Part shown: positions 49,221 to 59,914 of the stretch, piece after piece
How the letters are laid out: each line of letters starts with the position of its first letter
Position numbering within the stretch: the first letter of the stretch is position 1
NCBI GenBank assembly: GCA_022774755.1
Contig: JALFLK010000009.1
Span: 1-64,000, forward strand
Length of the DNA: 64,000 bases
Direction: 5' to 3'
Source of the DNA: a bacterium
GTDB taxonomy: Bacteria > Bacillota > Clostridia > Oscillospirales > Acutalibacteraceae
Made by a program: the position numbers and the translations under genes
The notes under the pieces: model-generated
The model's input: only the letters and a program-made list of their open reading frames with translations
Databases searched by the model: none
Told to the model about the DNA's origin: nothing

Positions 49221-49408
49221 TTTTTGTCAATCCGTTAATACGACAGCGCTGAGATTTTACAGAAAAGCGGTACCTCATTTTGAATTTCTTGCTGAAAATA
49301 AAATTGAAAAGGCATGTTTCAATAGTTGGGGTGAATCATAAAAGATTTGCTTTATAGTTGGTATATCGGTAAAATCACTTTATGCTTGATTATTTAAAAA
49401 TGCAAAAT

Positions 49409-49438
49409 TTAACGGCGGTTCTTCTGAACCGCCGTTTG
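49409..49438. terminator. Bidirectional terminator
   Basis: aacggcggttc / gaaccgccgtt. Confidence 0.75.
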
Positions 49439-49497
49439 TTGTATGATTTTCGACTACTGTATGATTTTTTTCTTATTATGACTGCTTTATGACTGCT

Positions 49498-50562
49498 TTA
49501 TGACTGCGCCTTTACAAACTGCTCCTGCATATAAGAGTAAACGTCGTCGGGCAGGTTATAGAAGGTGTAACACTTGTCAGTATACTCCTTAGGCGGATAG
49601 ATAAGTTCGTTGTTTTTTGTATCCTCGTCCATAAGGTCGTATGCCGCCTGATTCGGCGTTGCATAACCTATATAGTCAGCGTTAGCCTTTGCGGTTTCCG
49701 CTTCAAGCATAAAGTTAATGAATTTTTCTGCGCCCTCTTTGTTTTTGCTGTTTTTGGGAATGCACATTGAGTCGATAAACAGGTTTGAGCCTTCTTCGGG
49801 GAGAACATAGTCAAGATTTTCGTTGTTCTCCATCATCATAGCGATGTCGCCGGCATAGTAGGGAGCCAGCGCAGACTGGTCGCCTTCCATTTCGGTGAAT
49901 ACCTGATCCATAACGTATTTTTTAAGCAGGGGCTTTTGCTCCATAAGCTTTTCGGTCGCTTTGTCAATATCTTCTTTTGTAACAACCGAGGGATTTATGG
50001 AACACATCTGCATAGCAATAGCCATAGCGTCACGGCTGTTGTTGAACATAAGAATTTCACCGCTGTATTTCTCATTCCAAAGAGCGTCCCAGCCTGTGGG
50101 CTTTTCATTTACCATTTCCTTGTTGTAAACCATTGCAACAACGCCCCAGGTGTAAGGTACCGAGTACTTGTTTTCCTTATCAAATTCAGGATTTTTAAAG
50201 CGCTCCATTATGTTTGAAAAATTGGGAACATTGTCAAAATTTATTTCAGCCAGCATATCCTCGTCAATAAGCTTGCTAATCATATAGTCGGACGGGATGA
50301 TAACATCATAGTTTGAATTGCTGTTTTTGAGGATATTATACATTTCCTCATTTGTTTCGTAATTGGTGTAATTAACCTTAATGTTGCATTCTTTTTCAAA
50401 TTCGGCAATAACATCCATTGAGCCGTCCTCGCCGGTAGAGATATTTTCTCCCCAGTTATATACGTTGATTTCGCCGTCGTAGCTTTTTGAACAGCCTGCA
50501 AATGCCCAGGTAAAGCAGGCGCACATTGAAAGTGCAATAATAATGCCGGTGATTTTTTTCAT
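49498..50562 (-). CDS. potD: Spermidine/putrescine ABC transporter substrate-binding protein
   Basis: INVYNWGENIS, YDVIIPSDYMISKLIDEDML, VPYTWGVVAMVYNKEMV. Confidence 0.93.
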   Translation of the reverse strand: MKKITGIIIALSMCACFTWAFAGCSKSYDGEINVYNWGENISTGEDGSMDVIAEFEKECNIKVNYTNYETNEEMYNILKNSNSNYDVIIPSDYMISKLIDEDMLAEINFDNVPNFSNIMERFKNPEFDKENKYSVPYTWGVVAMVYNKEMVNEKPTGWDALWNEKYSGEILMFNNSRDAMAIAMQMCSINPSVVTKEDIDKATEKLMEQKPLLKKYVMDQVFTEMEGDQSALAPYYAGDIAMMMENNENLDYVLPEEGSNLFIDSMCIPKNSKNKEGAEKFINFMLEAETAKANADYIGYATPNQAAYDLMDEDTKNNELIYPPKEYTDKCYTFYNLPDDVYSYMQEQFVKAQS

Positions 50563-50605
50563 TTCTCAATCTCCTTTAAAAATGTTTTTATATTTTTTAC
50601 CAAAA

Positions 50606-51400
50606 TCAAGCCTTTGTTTTAGCCGCTTTGCGGTTGCGTACGTTTATGGCAATCATAATAACCATAATGGTAACAAACAGCAATGCGGAAAGAGCGTTGA
50701 TTTTAGGTGAAATGCGCTTGTGAGTCATTGTGTATATCTGAATAGGCAGGGTTTGGAATTTTGAGCCTCTTGTAAAATATGTGATTACAAAATCGTCCAA
50801 AGAGTAGGTAAAGCTTAATAAAAACCCCGAGAAAATACCGGGCATAATTTCGTGAATAACAACCTTTGTAAATGCCTGCCATTGATTACAGCCCAAGTCG
50901 AGAGCCGCCTCGTAAACATTTTTATCCATTTGTCTGATTCTGGGCATAACGCTCAGAATAACATAAGGCGTGCAGAAACTGATATGGGCAAGCAGAACTG
51001 TCCAAAATCCCATCTCAAAGCTGAACGCAACGCCCAAAAGCGTGAACATAAGCATCAGCGATACGCCCGTTACAATTTCGGGATTGATTATGGGGATGTT
51101 TGAGGCGTTTTGAATAATTGCTCTCTTTGCACCTTTAAAGTTGCTGATTCCGATTGCGGCGGCTGTTCCCAGAACGGTAGCCGCAACAGAAGCAAGAAAG
51201 GCGATTATCAGGGTGTTGTAAAGAGAACCCATAATAGCGGAATCGTTAAGTAGCTCTGCATACCATTTTAAAGTAAAGCCTTTCCAGACGGTGGTTTTGC
51301 CGTCGTTAAAGGAATAAAAAATCAAAACGCCGATAGGCAGATACAGAAACAGCAGAAGAAGCGCCGTGTATATTTTTGAAACAATATTTTTCTTTTTCAT
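50606..51400 (-). CDS. potC: Spermidine/putrescine ABC transporter permease
   Basis: BPD permease motif YEAALDLGCNQWQAFTKVVIHEIMPGI; operon position. Confidence 0.93.
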   Translation of the reverse strand: MKKKNIVSKIYTALLLLFLYLPIGVLIFYSFNDGKTTVWKGFTLKWYAELLNDSAIMGSLYNTLIIAFLASVAATVLGTAAAIGISNFKGAKRAIIQNASNIPIINPEIVTGVSLMLMFTLLGVAFSFEMGFWTVLLAHISFCTPYVILSVMPRIRQMDKNVYEAALDLGCNQWQAFTKVVIHEIMPGIFSGFLLSFTYSLDDFVITYFTRGSKFQTLPIQIYTMTHKRISPKINALSALLFVTIMVIMIAINVRNRKAAKTKA

Positions 51401-52191
51401 CAGGATATAGCCTCCTCATCGCCAAATAAATTCATAACAATAAGGAACACAAGTATAGCCGCCATCAGCATAAGAGATATTGCAGAGCCGGTGTTCTGGT
51501 CTGTCCAGAAAATTTTGTCTATAATATCGCCTATCATTATATTGTCGGTTCCGCCTAAATACTGAGCCACAAGGAATGTACTTGCCGACGGAACAAATAC
51601 CATCGTAACGCCCGAAATAATGCCGGGAATACTCAGGGGCAAAACAACCTTGCGGAATATATGAAAACCGTTAGAGCCTAAATCCTGCGCCGCCTCAATA
51701 AGGCGGTTATCGATTTTGCTCATAACAGTGTATATGGGCAAAATCATAAAGGGCAGAAACTCATAAACCATACCCAAAATTACCGCACCCTCACTGTTCA
51801 TAAGGTCTACGTTAATGCCCAACAGCGACAGAGCCGTGTCTATGGGTCCGTTGTTTTGAAGCAGAATTACCCAAGCGTAAATTCTAAGCAAAAAATTCAT
51901 CCACATTGGTATGGTTATCAGCATAATAAGCATACTCTGGGTTTTTTCTTTGCATCTTGAAATAATGTACGCCATAGGATAAGCCAAAAGGATGCAAATT
52001 AAACAGGACACAAATGCAATCCAAAGGCTTCTTGCAAAAATATCCGAGTAGAAAAATGCGTTTTTAAAAGGCTCAAATGAAAAATGACCGCTTTTGTCGG
52101 TAAAAGCGTAGTAAACTATGGTGACAAGAGGAATCAGGGTGAAAATTACCATCCAAATTAAATAGGGTATTGAGGGCTTGCGGGATTTCAT
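51400..52191 (-). CDS. potB: Spermidine/putrescine ABC transporter permease
   Basis: [27 protein letters not shown]; operon position. Confidence 0.93.
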   Translation of the reverse strand: MKSRKPSIPYLIWMVIFTLIPLVTIVYYAFTDKSGHFSFEPFKNAFFYSDIFARSLWIAFVSCLICILLAYPMAYIISRCKEKTQSMLIMLITIPMWMNFLLRIYAWVILLQNNGPIDTALSLLGINVDLMNSEGAVILGMVYEFLPFMILPIYTVMSKIDNRLIEAAQDLGSNGFHIFRKVVLPLSIPGIISGVTMVFVPSASTFLVAQYLGGTDNIMIGDIIDKIFWTDQNTGSAISLMLMAAILVFLIVMNLFGDEEAIS

Positions 52192-53612
52192 CGGTTATCA
52201 CCCTCCCCGACGGGCTTTGGGAAAAACACCGCCTTTGTAAAATCAAAGGAGATCGGCGCATAGGTTGCAACCTGCTCGTCCTGGTCGCTCTGCATAATCC
52301 ACTTTCGTTCATCGGACTCCAAAATGATTTCGTTATGCTCGCCCTTCCATATAACAGACTCAATGTAAACATCGTTTAAATCGCCGTTGCCGTCGCCGGC
52401 AATGTGCAGTCCGTCAGGGGGCAGAACAATATCCAGAACTGTGCCCTCTTCAAAGTACTGCCCTGAAACCTCTACGCTGTTTCCTTCAATGTCGATTTTA
52501 ATGGTATTATCCTCTTTGCTTGAAGAAACCACTTTTGCGGAGAATTCGTTGTTGGCAGTGGGGAACATTTTGTTCATAATCTGAATGTTAAAGGGAGTAA
52601 CCCTCATTCCGATTTCCGAGCCTACGGGCTGACATACGGTGGAGTGGATAAGCCACTGACAGTTGTTGCACACTACCGTCATTTCGTAGTGAACGCCCTT
52701 AAACACAGCGTCACAAACAACCCCCGTAAACTGCGCCTGTTCTATGGGCACAACCTCCACATCTTCGGGACGGATAACAACGTCAACGGGGACATTTTTG
52801 CCAAATCCCTTGTCAACACATTCAATTTCTTTTCCGAGAATTTTAACACGGCAGTCGTCCAGCATAACGCCGTTTAAGATGTTCGCCTCGCCGATAAAGT
52901 CAGCAACAAAGGCGTTTACAGGCTCATTGTATATATCGGTGGGGGTGCCTATCTGCTCGATGACGCCGTTGTTCATAACAACAACGGTGTCGCTCATTGT
53001 CAGGGCTTCCTCCTGGTCGTGAGTAACATATATAAATGTAGTACGGGTTTTCTGCTGAATTTCCTTTAATTCTTGCTGCATATTTTTCCGCAATTTAAGG
53101 TCAAGAGCGCCTAAAGGCTCGTCAAGCAAAACAACCTTAGGGTCGCATACCAAAGCTCTCGCTATTGCCACCCTCTGTTGCTGACCGCCGGAAAGCTTTG
53201 AAACAGAACGTTTTTCATAGCCTTTCAGGTCAACAATAGCCAGCATCTTCTGCACTTTTTCTTTGATTTCCTTTTTCGACACTTTTTTCAGCTTAAGACC
53301 GAAAGCTACATTGTCAAATACATTCAAATGCGGAAACAGAGAGTATTTCTGAAAAACGGTGTTTACATTCCTTTTGTGGGGAGGAACATCGTTAATCCGC
53401 TTGTTTTCAAAGAAAACATCACCGCTGTCGGGGGATAAAAAACCGCCTATTATGCGAAGTGTAGTGGTTTTTCCGCATCCGGAAGGTCCTAAAATTGTAA
53501 CAAATTCCTTATCCTCGATGTCAAGGTTAATATGATTTAATATGACCTCCGAGTCAAATTCAACATAAATATCTCTCAAAGAAACAATCGGATTTTTTGC
53601 CTTATGCTCCAT
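52188..53612 (-). CDS. potA: Spermidine/putrescine ABC transporter ATP-binding protein (long C-terminal extension)
   Basis: [49 protein letters not shown]. Confidence 0.95.
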   Translation of the reverse strand: MEHKAKNPIVSLRDIYVEFDSEVILNHINLDIEDKEFVTILGPSGCGKTTTLRIIGGFLSPDSGDVFFENKRINDVPPHKRNVNTVFQKYSLFPHLNVFDNVAFGLKLKKVSKKEIKEKVQKMLAIVDLKGYEKRSVSKLSGGQQQRVAIARALVCDPKVVLLDEPLGALDLKLRKNMQQELKEIQQKTRTTFIYVTHDQEEALTMSDTVVVMNNGVIEQIGTPTDIYNEPVNAFVADFIGEANILNGVMLDDCRVKILGKEIECVDKGFGKNVPVDVVIRPEDVEVVPIEQAQFTGVVCDAVFKGVHYEMTVVCNNCQWLIHSTVCQPVGSEIGMRVTPFNIQIMNKMFPTANNEFSAKVVSSSKEDNTIKIDIEGNSVEVSGQYFEEGTVLDIVLPPDGLHIAGDGNGDLNDVYIESVIWKGEHNEIILESDERKWIMQSDQDEQVATYAPISFDFTKAVFFPKPVGEGDNR

Positions 53613-54079
53613 TTAACACCCTCCGTCACAACAATACTATTGTACGGCGAAAATTCCGGCGTATGTATTTTAATGAAAAATGCCGCATTGCGCCGTATAA
53701 CGCTTTAACATAATGAATTATAATTTTTTATGTATTAAATGTCAATTATATATTAAAATATTGTTTTATAAATATGTTATAGATCGGACAGGGTGACTTT
53801 TATTCAAGAACAGGTTTAGGTATAATAAGTAAAATAAATCACTGACATTATGCAAGTAACATTCATTTATAATTTTCGCCCTGAGATTTCTGTAACTAAA
53901 ACAGCCTGAAAAAACAGCCCGAAAATCAAAATTTCCAAGATTTTTTGTGTTTATTCACAAAAACCTCACACAATATATGTAGAAAAAGTACATAGATTTT
54001 AGGATTGAATTTTGGTACAATTATTTTAGGGGATTTTCAGATTTTAGAAAATCAAACAAATTATGAAAGGATGAAATTG

Positions 54080-57000
54080 ATGTTGAAAGCGAAAAGAGTC
54101 CTCTCTTTTGTTCTGACGCTTGCCTTGCTTATGTCAATGTGCGCATTTGTCACGACGGCACAGGCGGCAGAGGTTGATACAAGCGCAGCAGAAGCAGAGA
54201 CCGCAGCTGATGTTTCTTCAGCTTCAAAAATCACAAGTCCTTCGGATTTTTCCTGGGACAATGCCAATGTTTATTTCTTGCTGACAGACCGTTTTTATAA
54301 CGGCAACACAAGTAATGACCATTCCTACGACAGAAGCCTTAACCAAAGCGGTAAGGTTACAAACGGAAATTCCGACGTAGCCGCATTCCACGGCGGTGAC
54401 TTTGCCGGTATTACAAAAAAGATTGAAGAGGGATACTTCAATGACCTGGGCGTAAATGCACTTTGGATTTCAGCTCCTTACGAGCAGATTCACGGTTACT
54501 GCATTGCAGGTTCCGGTAAATCCGGTTCGTTCCCTCACTATTCGTATCACGGCTATTATGCTCTTGATTTCTCTCAGACAGACGCAAACTTCGGTACTGC
54601 CGAGGAGTTTGAGAAAATGGTTGACACTGCTCACAAGAACGGCTTGAGAGTAGTGCTTGATGTAGTTATGAACCATGTCGGTTATAATACACTCAAGGAT
54701 ATGAGCGAGTACGGCTTCGGAACACTTAAGAGCGGCTGGGAGACCGGATATTACAATGCTACTCTGACAAACATTACATATCACCAGTATATTGATTACA
54801 ACTCAAATGCAAGCGACTGGGCAAAATGGTGGGGCTCATCATGGCTCAGAGCAGGCCTTGCAGGCTATACAGAGGGTTCGGGCGACCTTGAAGGATGCCA
54901 GACCTATCTTCCTGACCTTAAAGAGAATGTAACTTCAACAGTTGACATTCCTCAGGTACTTAAAACAAAGTGGACCAAAGAGGGTTCCTTTGCTTCAAAG
55001 CAGGCTGAGCTTAACAGCTATTTCTCATCAACAGGCAAAACCAGAAATGTAAGAAATTACCTGGTTTACTGGCTTTCACAGTGGGTTGAAAAATACGGTA
55101 TAGACGGCTTCAGATGCGATACTGCAAAGCACGTTACCCTTGATTCCTGGAAAGCACTTAAGGATCAGAGCGTTGAGTCACTGAAAAAGTGGAGACAGAA
55201 CAATCCCACAAAGCCCGGTGCTGACTGGGATGAGGACTTCTGGATGACAGGCGAGTGCTATACTCACTATCTGTCCTACGACAGCTACTACACTAAGGGC
55301 GGATTTGATTCAATGATCAACTTCTCCTTCAATGACCAGAACTCCTTTAATGCAAGCGCATCAGGCGTTCCTGCCGTTGGCTCAATCAACAGCACATATG
55401 CCGATTACGCAGGCAAGCTCAATACTAATGACAATTATAATGTATTGACATATCTGTCATCACACGATACAAGACTGTGCAGAAGCAATATGATTTATCA
55501 GGGCTCAGCCTTCCAGCTTATGCCCGGCGGAATTCAGATTTACTACGGCGACGAAACTAACCGTCCTCTTGCAACAGGTCTTGCTGCCGGCAAAGACCAT
55601 GCCCTCAGATCAGATATGAACTGGAGCAGTATCGACCGGAATCTTCTCGCTCATTGGCAGAAGGTTGGTACATTCAGAAATAACCACGTTGCTGTCGGCG
55701 CAGGAAGCCACACAACACTTTCTGCAACATCAGGCGCAGCATTTGCACGTACCTATAATAAGAACGGCGTTTCGGATAAAATCGTAGCCTGCATCGGTGC
55801 AAGCAACAACACAAGTGTTACCATTACTCTTAACGGAGCATTTGCTGACGGAACAGTTCTTAAGAATACTTATGACAACACAACTGCTACCGTTTCAGGC
55901 GGCAAGGTTACATTTAACAGCGGCGCAAACGGAACTATTCTTCTTGAAGCTGATGGACAGACTCCTACAACCGTTCCTACTACCGTAGCTCCTACAACGG
56001 CAGCTCCTACAACGGCAGCTCCTACAACGGCAGCTCCTACAACGGCAGCTCCTACAACGGCAGCTCCTACAACAGCAGCTCCTACAACGGCAGCTCCTAC
56101 AACAGCAGCTCCTACAACTGAGCCTGCTTCAACAGTTCCTCCGACAACTTCTTCACCGGTTTATAAGGATTATATATACGGTGATGTTGATTTAGACAAC
56201 AGAGTTACCATTTTTGATGTAACTACATTACAGCTTATCAATGCTAAAAAGCTTACACCTAACGACATTCAGAATACTGCAGCCGATGTTAATAACGACG
56301 GATATGTTGACATAAACGATGCAACACTTATTCAGATGTATCTTGTTGACATCAAGGACAGCACTTCCCGTGTCGGAAAAACATTTAAGGTTGAAGTACC
56401 TACTACTGTTGCACCGACAACAGTTCCTCAGCCAACTACAGTTGAACCTACTACAGCTCCTCAGACAGAGCCTGTAACCACAGAGCCAGTAACCACAGAG
56501 CCTGTAACCACAGAGCCGGTTCCCACAGAAACAACTCCTTCGCCGGCAGGAACAATTAAGTTCACCGATAATCAGAACTGGGGCAAGGTATATGCTTACT
56601 TCTTCTCTGATTCACAGATAGATATAGGCGGAGCATGGCCGGGCACAGCGATGACATGGTACGAAACCAGCGGATACGGCAATGAAAACTACACTATTGA
56701 TATTCCAAGCGGAGCAACAAAGGTAGTATTCTCCGACGGAACAGACGCTAACAAGACAGTAGATGTAACACTCAGCGGTGCTGAGGGATATTACACCGAC
56801 GGATCAAAGACCGACGGAAAACTTAATGTATTTGTATGGGGAGATACTCCCATAACCACCGATCCGGTTCCCACAGAAACTACTCCAAGCGGAAATACGG
56901 TTAAATTCACAGATAATCAAAACTGGGGCAAGGTATACGCTTACTTCTTCTCTGATTCACAGATAGATATAGGCGGAGCATGGCCCGGAAATGCTATGAC

Positions 57001-57184
57001 ATTCCTGGAAACAAGCGGTTATGGAGAGAGTGTTTATATTTGTGACGTACCAAGCGGAGCTACAAAGGTTGTATTTTCTAACGGTAACGGTACTCAAACC
57101 GTTGACACAACCTTAGGTTCAGAGGGTTACTATACAGACGGCTCAAAGAATAACGGCAAGTATGTAACCAAACCTTGGGCTTGA
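54080..57184 (+). CDS. Secreted GH13 alpha-amylase with (APTT)n linker, dockerin and two CBM26-like starch-binding modules
   Basis: VYFLLTDRFYNGN, VVLDVVMNHV, DGFRCDTAKHV, LSSHDTRL; dockerin GDVDLDNRVTIFDVTTLQLINAKKL ... DVNNDGYVDINDATLIQMYLVDI; two FTDNQNWGKVYAYFFSDSQIDIGGAWPG modules. Confidence 0.94.
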   Translation: MLKAKRVLSFVLTLALLMSMCAFVTTAQAAEVDTSAAEAETAADVSSASKITSPSDFSWDNANVYFLLTDRFYNGNTSNDHSYDRSLNQSGKVTNGNSDVAAFHGGDFAGITKKIEEGYFNDLGVNALWISAPYEQIHGYCIAGSGKSGSFPHYSYHGYYALDFSQTDANFGTAEEFEKMVDTAHKNGLRVVLDVVMNHVGYNTLKDMSEYGFGTLKSGWETGYYNATLTNITYHQYIDYNSNASDWAKWWGSSWLRAGLAGYTEGSGDLEGCQTYLPDLKENVTSTVDIPQVLKTKWTKEGSFASKQAELNSYFSSTGKTRNVRNYLVYWLSQWVEKYGIDGFRCDTAKHVTLDSWKALKDQSVESLKKWRQNNPTKPGADWDEDFWMTGECYTHYLSYDSYYTKGGFDSMINFSFNDQNSFNASASGVPAVGSINSTYADYAGKLNTNDNYNVLTYLSSHDTRLCRSNMIYQGSAFQLMPGGIQIYYGDETNRPLATGLAAGKDHALRSDMNWSSIDRNLLAHWQKVGTFRNNHVAVGAGSHTTLSATSGAAFARTYNKNGVSDKIVACIGASNNTSVTITLNGAFADGTVLKNTYDNTTATVSGGKVTFNSGANGTILLEADGQTPTTVPTTVAPTTAAPTTAAPTTAAPTTAAPTTAAPTTAAPTTAAPTTAAPTTEPASTVPPTTSSPVYKDYIYGDVDLDNRVTIFDVTTLQLINAKKLTPNDIQNTAADVNNDGYVDINDATLIQMYLVDIKDSTSRVGKTFKVEVPTTVAPTTVPQPTTVEPTTAPQTEPVTTEPVTTEPVTTEPVPTETTPSPAGTIKFTDNQNWGKVYAYFFSDSQIDIGGAWPGTAMTWYETSGYGNENYTIDIPSGATKVVFSDGTDANKTVDVTLSGAEGYYTDGSKTDGKLNVFVWGDTPITTDPVPTETTPSGNTVKFTDNQNWGKVYAYFFSDSQIDIGGAWPGNAMTFLETSGYGESVYICDVPSGATKVVFSNGNGTQTVDTTLGSEGYYTDGSKNNGKYVTKPWA
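55980..56125 (+). repeat. 15-bp coding tandem repeat (cctacaacggcagct) encoding the PTTAA linker
   Basis: About nine near-identical consecutive units within the amylase gene. Confidence 0.9.
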
Positions 57185-57223
57185 TTTGCTGATTAAAAAA
57201 CATAACAGCATAGTTCTCATTAT

Positions 57224-57258
57224 AAAGGAGCAGGGTGCGAATGCCCTGCTCCTTAAGT
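57224..57258 (+). terminator. Intrinsic terminator after amylase
   Basis: aaggagcaggg / ccctgctcctt then aagtttt. Confidence 0.8.
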
Positions 57259-57281
57259 TTTATGGTTTATATGTTTCTGAG

Positions 57282-57392
57282 TATTAAAGGGGACAAATAT
57301 TAAAGGTGACATATAGTAAAGGTGCAAATATTAGAGGGAGCAAATATTAAGGGGATCAAATATTAAAGAAAACAAATATTAAAAGAAAACAA
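57282..57392 (+). repeat. Degenerate ~16-bp tandem repeat (consensus TATTAAAGGGGACAAA), ~7 copies
   Basis: tattaaaggggacaaa/tattaaaggtgacata/tagtaaaggtgcaaa/tattagagggagcaaa/tattaaggggatcaaa/tattaaagaaaacaaa/tattaaaagaaaacaa. Confidence 0.85.
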
Positions 57393-57561
57393 GCGAAAAA
57401 TCTTTAAATTGACAAATACTGAAAATGTAATATAATATAATTGAAATAGTATGAAAATATCCGAATTTACTGCCCTGTGTATAAGCTCATAGGGCAAATA
57501 CTTCGGTGTTTATCCGTTTAACGGGGTTGCCGTTATCAAATTAAGTGAATAGGGGTGGCGA

Positions 57562-58386
57562 ATTATTTTTAGTATTTTTAAAGAACACAGACATTTTGGT
57601 AAGCAAATTTTACTTCTTGCTAAAAATGAACTGATTAAAACCTACAAAGGCGCCGTTATCGGTCCGTTATGGGCTGTTGTTAAGCCTGCGTTTACTATAT
57701 TTGTATACTGGTTTGCGTTCAGCTGCGGAATCAAGGCAACTAAAGGACTGATGAAGATAAATCTGGGCGGACCAGAGCCATTTTCCACAACCTTTTTTAC
57801 ATTTATGCTTGTGGGTATTATTCCCTGGTTTTTTATTCAGGACAGCATAACCCAGGGAGCAAAAACCCTGCGAGTCAACAGGCAGTTTATTACTAAGGTA
57901 AAATTCCCTGTGTCAACAATACTGACATACACTTCGCTGTCTCGTCTTTTTGTTCATTTGTTCCTTGTTTTAATAATGTATGTATATGTATATTTTGTTG
58001 TGGGTCCAAGCTGGTACAATTTACAGTTTTTATTCTATTGTCCGCTGATGTACCTGTTTTTCCTGGCACTTAGCTGGTCCACTGCACCGATGAGTGCGTT
58101 CAGCAAAGACTTTGAAAGCCTTATTGTGTCAATTATGTCGGGCGTGTTCTGGCTTTCCGGAATTATGTATGATTCCTACAGCTTTGACGGCGTGCTTAAA
58201 ATAGTTATGTTGCTTAATCCAATTAACTTCTTTGTAAACGGATACAGAAATTGTTTCCTTTATAACAGACCGTTTTTTGAGTATAAAACCGAGCTTGTTA
58301 TTTTTATAGCTGAATTTATTGCAGTGTTTGCTTTGGGAATCTTCAACTATAACAGACTCAGAAAACGACTGCCCGATGTGCTTTAA
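57562..58386 (+). CDS. ABC-2 type polysaccharide/polyol phosphate export permease (TagG-like); likely starts upstream of the tracked ORF at 57751
   Basis: Open frame upstream encodes IIFSIFKEHRHFGKQILLLAKNELIKTYKGAVIGPLWAVVKPAFTIFVYWFAFSCGIKATKG, the conserved permease N-terminus, but with no ATG/GTG/TTG. Confidence 0.8.
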   Translation: MIFSIFKEHRHFGKQILLLAKNELIKTYKGAVIGPLWAVVKPAFTIFVYWFAFSCGIKATKGLMKINLGGPEPFSTTFFTFMLVGIIPWFFIQDSITQGAKTLRVNRQFITKVKFPVSTILTYTSLSRLFVHLFLVLIMYVYVYFVVGPSWYNLQFLFYCPLMYLFFLALSWSTAPMSAFSKDFESLIVSIMSGVFWLSGIMYDSYSFDGVLKIVMLLNPINFFVNGYRNCFLYNRPFFEYKTELVIFIAEFIAVFALGIFNYNRLRKRLPDVL

Positions 58387-58398
58387 GGAGGTAATAGA

Positions 58399-59163
58399 AT
58401 GAGTGAAGTGAAAACCGAGCCGATAATTACCTTTGATAATGTTTCAAAAACCTATATTCTATATAAAAACGACCAGGAGCGCTTTAAGGCTCTGTTCTTT
58501 AAGCCGAAAAATCCCAAGACAAACAAGGCACTCAACGGCGTGACCCTCAATATTTATCCCGGCGAATCGGTTGGAATTGTAGGTGATAACGGCGCAGGAA
58601 AATCCACGCTTCTTAAAATGATTACAGGGGTTACTTTTCCCGATGAGGGCAGCGTAACGGTAAAAGGCAAGGTTGCGGCGCTGCTGGAGCTTACCGCAGG
58701 TTTTTCAAACGAGATGACCGGCAGAGAGAATATTTACCTAAAGGGCTACATTCTCGGTCTTGAAGATTCTTACATTAAAGAGATTGAGGAAAGAATCATT
58801 GATTTTGCCCAACTGGGCGACTACATTGACCAGCCTGTCAGAACATATTCCAGCGGTATGAAAATGCGTTTGGGATTTGCAATAAATGTAAATATTGAGC
58901 CGCAGATTCTTGTTGTTGACGAGGCTCTTGCCGTGGGCGACGCCAGCTTTAAGAAAAAGTGTAAGGCAAAAATCAACGATATTATCAAAAGCGGAACAAC
59001 CGTTTTGTTTGTCAGCCATTCTGCCGATTCGGTTAAAGAAATCTGCAAGCGTGCTGTTTATCTTAAAAAGGGACAAGTAGTGTTTGACGGATCTACCGAA
59101 GAAACGCTTAAAGTGTATAAAGAGGCAAAGGCGGCTGAAGCGGAGAAAAAGAAAAAGAAGTAA
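58399..59163 (+). CDS. ABC transporter ATP-binding protein, polysaccharide/teichoic acid export (TagH-like)
   Basis: VGIVGDNGAGKSTLLKMITGVTFPDEGSVTVKGKVAALLELTAGFSNEMTGRENIYL, YSSGMKMRLGFAI. Confidence 0.93.
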   Translation: MSEVKTEPIITFDNVSKTYILYKNDQERFKALFFKPKNPKTNKALNGVTLNIYPGESVGIVGDNGAGKSTLLKMITGVTFPDEGSVTVKGKVAALLELTAGFSNEMTGRENIYLKGYILGLEDSYIKEIEERIIDFAQLGDYIDQPVRTYSSGMKMRLGFAINVNIEPQILVVDEALAVGDASFKKKCKAKINDIIKSGTTVLFVSHSADSVKEICKRAVYLKKGQVVFDGSTEETLKVYKEAKAAEAEKKKKK

Positions 59164-59176
59164 TCGGGGGAACAAT

Positions 59177-59914
59177 ATGGTACATGCTATGCTTTTTGCC
59201 GGCGGAGTCGGAGCAAGAATGAAGTCGGTGGATATTCCAAAGCAATTTATCGAGGTTGACGGTAAACCCATAATCATAAGGACTCTTGAAAAATTTAGCC
59301 GTCATCCTTTGGTTGACGATATTGTAGTTGCCTGCCTTGAAGACAAGATAGATTACCTCTGGGACTTGATAAAGGAATTCCGCATACAGAAGGTCGTGTC
59401 AATCGTCAAAGGCGGAGCAAGCGGTCATCAGAGCATACACAACGGACTTTTAGAGGTGGAAAAATTCTCAAAGCCCGACGATATTGTGTTGATATGCGAC
59501 GGAGTTCGTCCCCTTATCTCTCAGGAACTTATTTCAAATTGCATAGAAAATGCGATTTCTTACGAAACAGCCGTGCCTGTAACTCCCAGTATTGATTCGG
59601 TGCTTGAAAGCAAGGACGGAGTTACCTGCTGTAAAAATTACCCGAGAAACGAAATGTATATAACCCAGGCGCCCCAGGGATATACTATGAGAAAAATAAT
59701 GTGGGCGCACAGCGAGGCTGAGAAGAGGGGGATTAAGAATCCCACTTCATCAGGTGAGCTCCTTATTGAGCTTGGCGAAACAATCCACATATTTACCGGT
59801 GACAGAGAAAACATTAAGGTTACAACTCCGGAGGATTTGATTTTGTTAAGGTCAAGATATTATTACAAGAGCTTTAAAAACTTTGCAAGAGAGGAATTTG
59901 AGTATGGATTATAA
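59177..59914 (+). CDS. IspD/TarI-like cytidylyltransferase
   Basis: MVHAMLFAGGVGARMKSVDIPKQFIEVDGKPIIIRTLEKF; probable ATG start at 59177. Confidence 0.9.
   Translation: MVHAMLFAGGVGARMKSVDIPKQFIEVDGKPIIIRTLEKFSRHPLVDDIVVACLEDKIDYLWDLIKEFRIQKVVSIVKGGASGHQSIHNGLLEVEKFSKPDDIVLICDGVRPLISQELISNCIENAISYETAVPVTPSIDSVLESKDGVTCCKNYPRNEMYITQAPQGYTMRKIMWAHSEAEKRGIKNPTSSGELLIELGETIHIFTGDRENIKVTTPEDLILLRSRYYYKSFKNFAREEFEYGL

Noticed and set aside
49214-49341. Short ORF end NTTALRFYRKAVPHFEFLAENKIEKACFNSWGES after citrate synthase
   Set aside because: Short, no start signal in its own frame, extends antisense/alternate frame of gltA-like gene; insufficient support.
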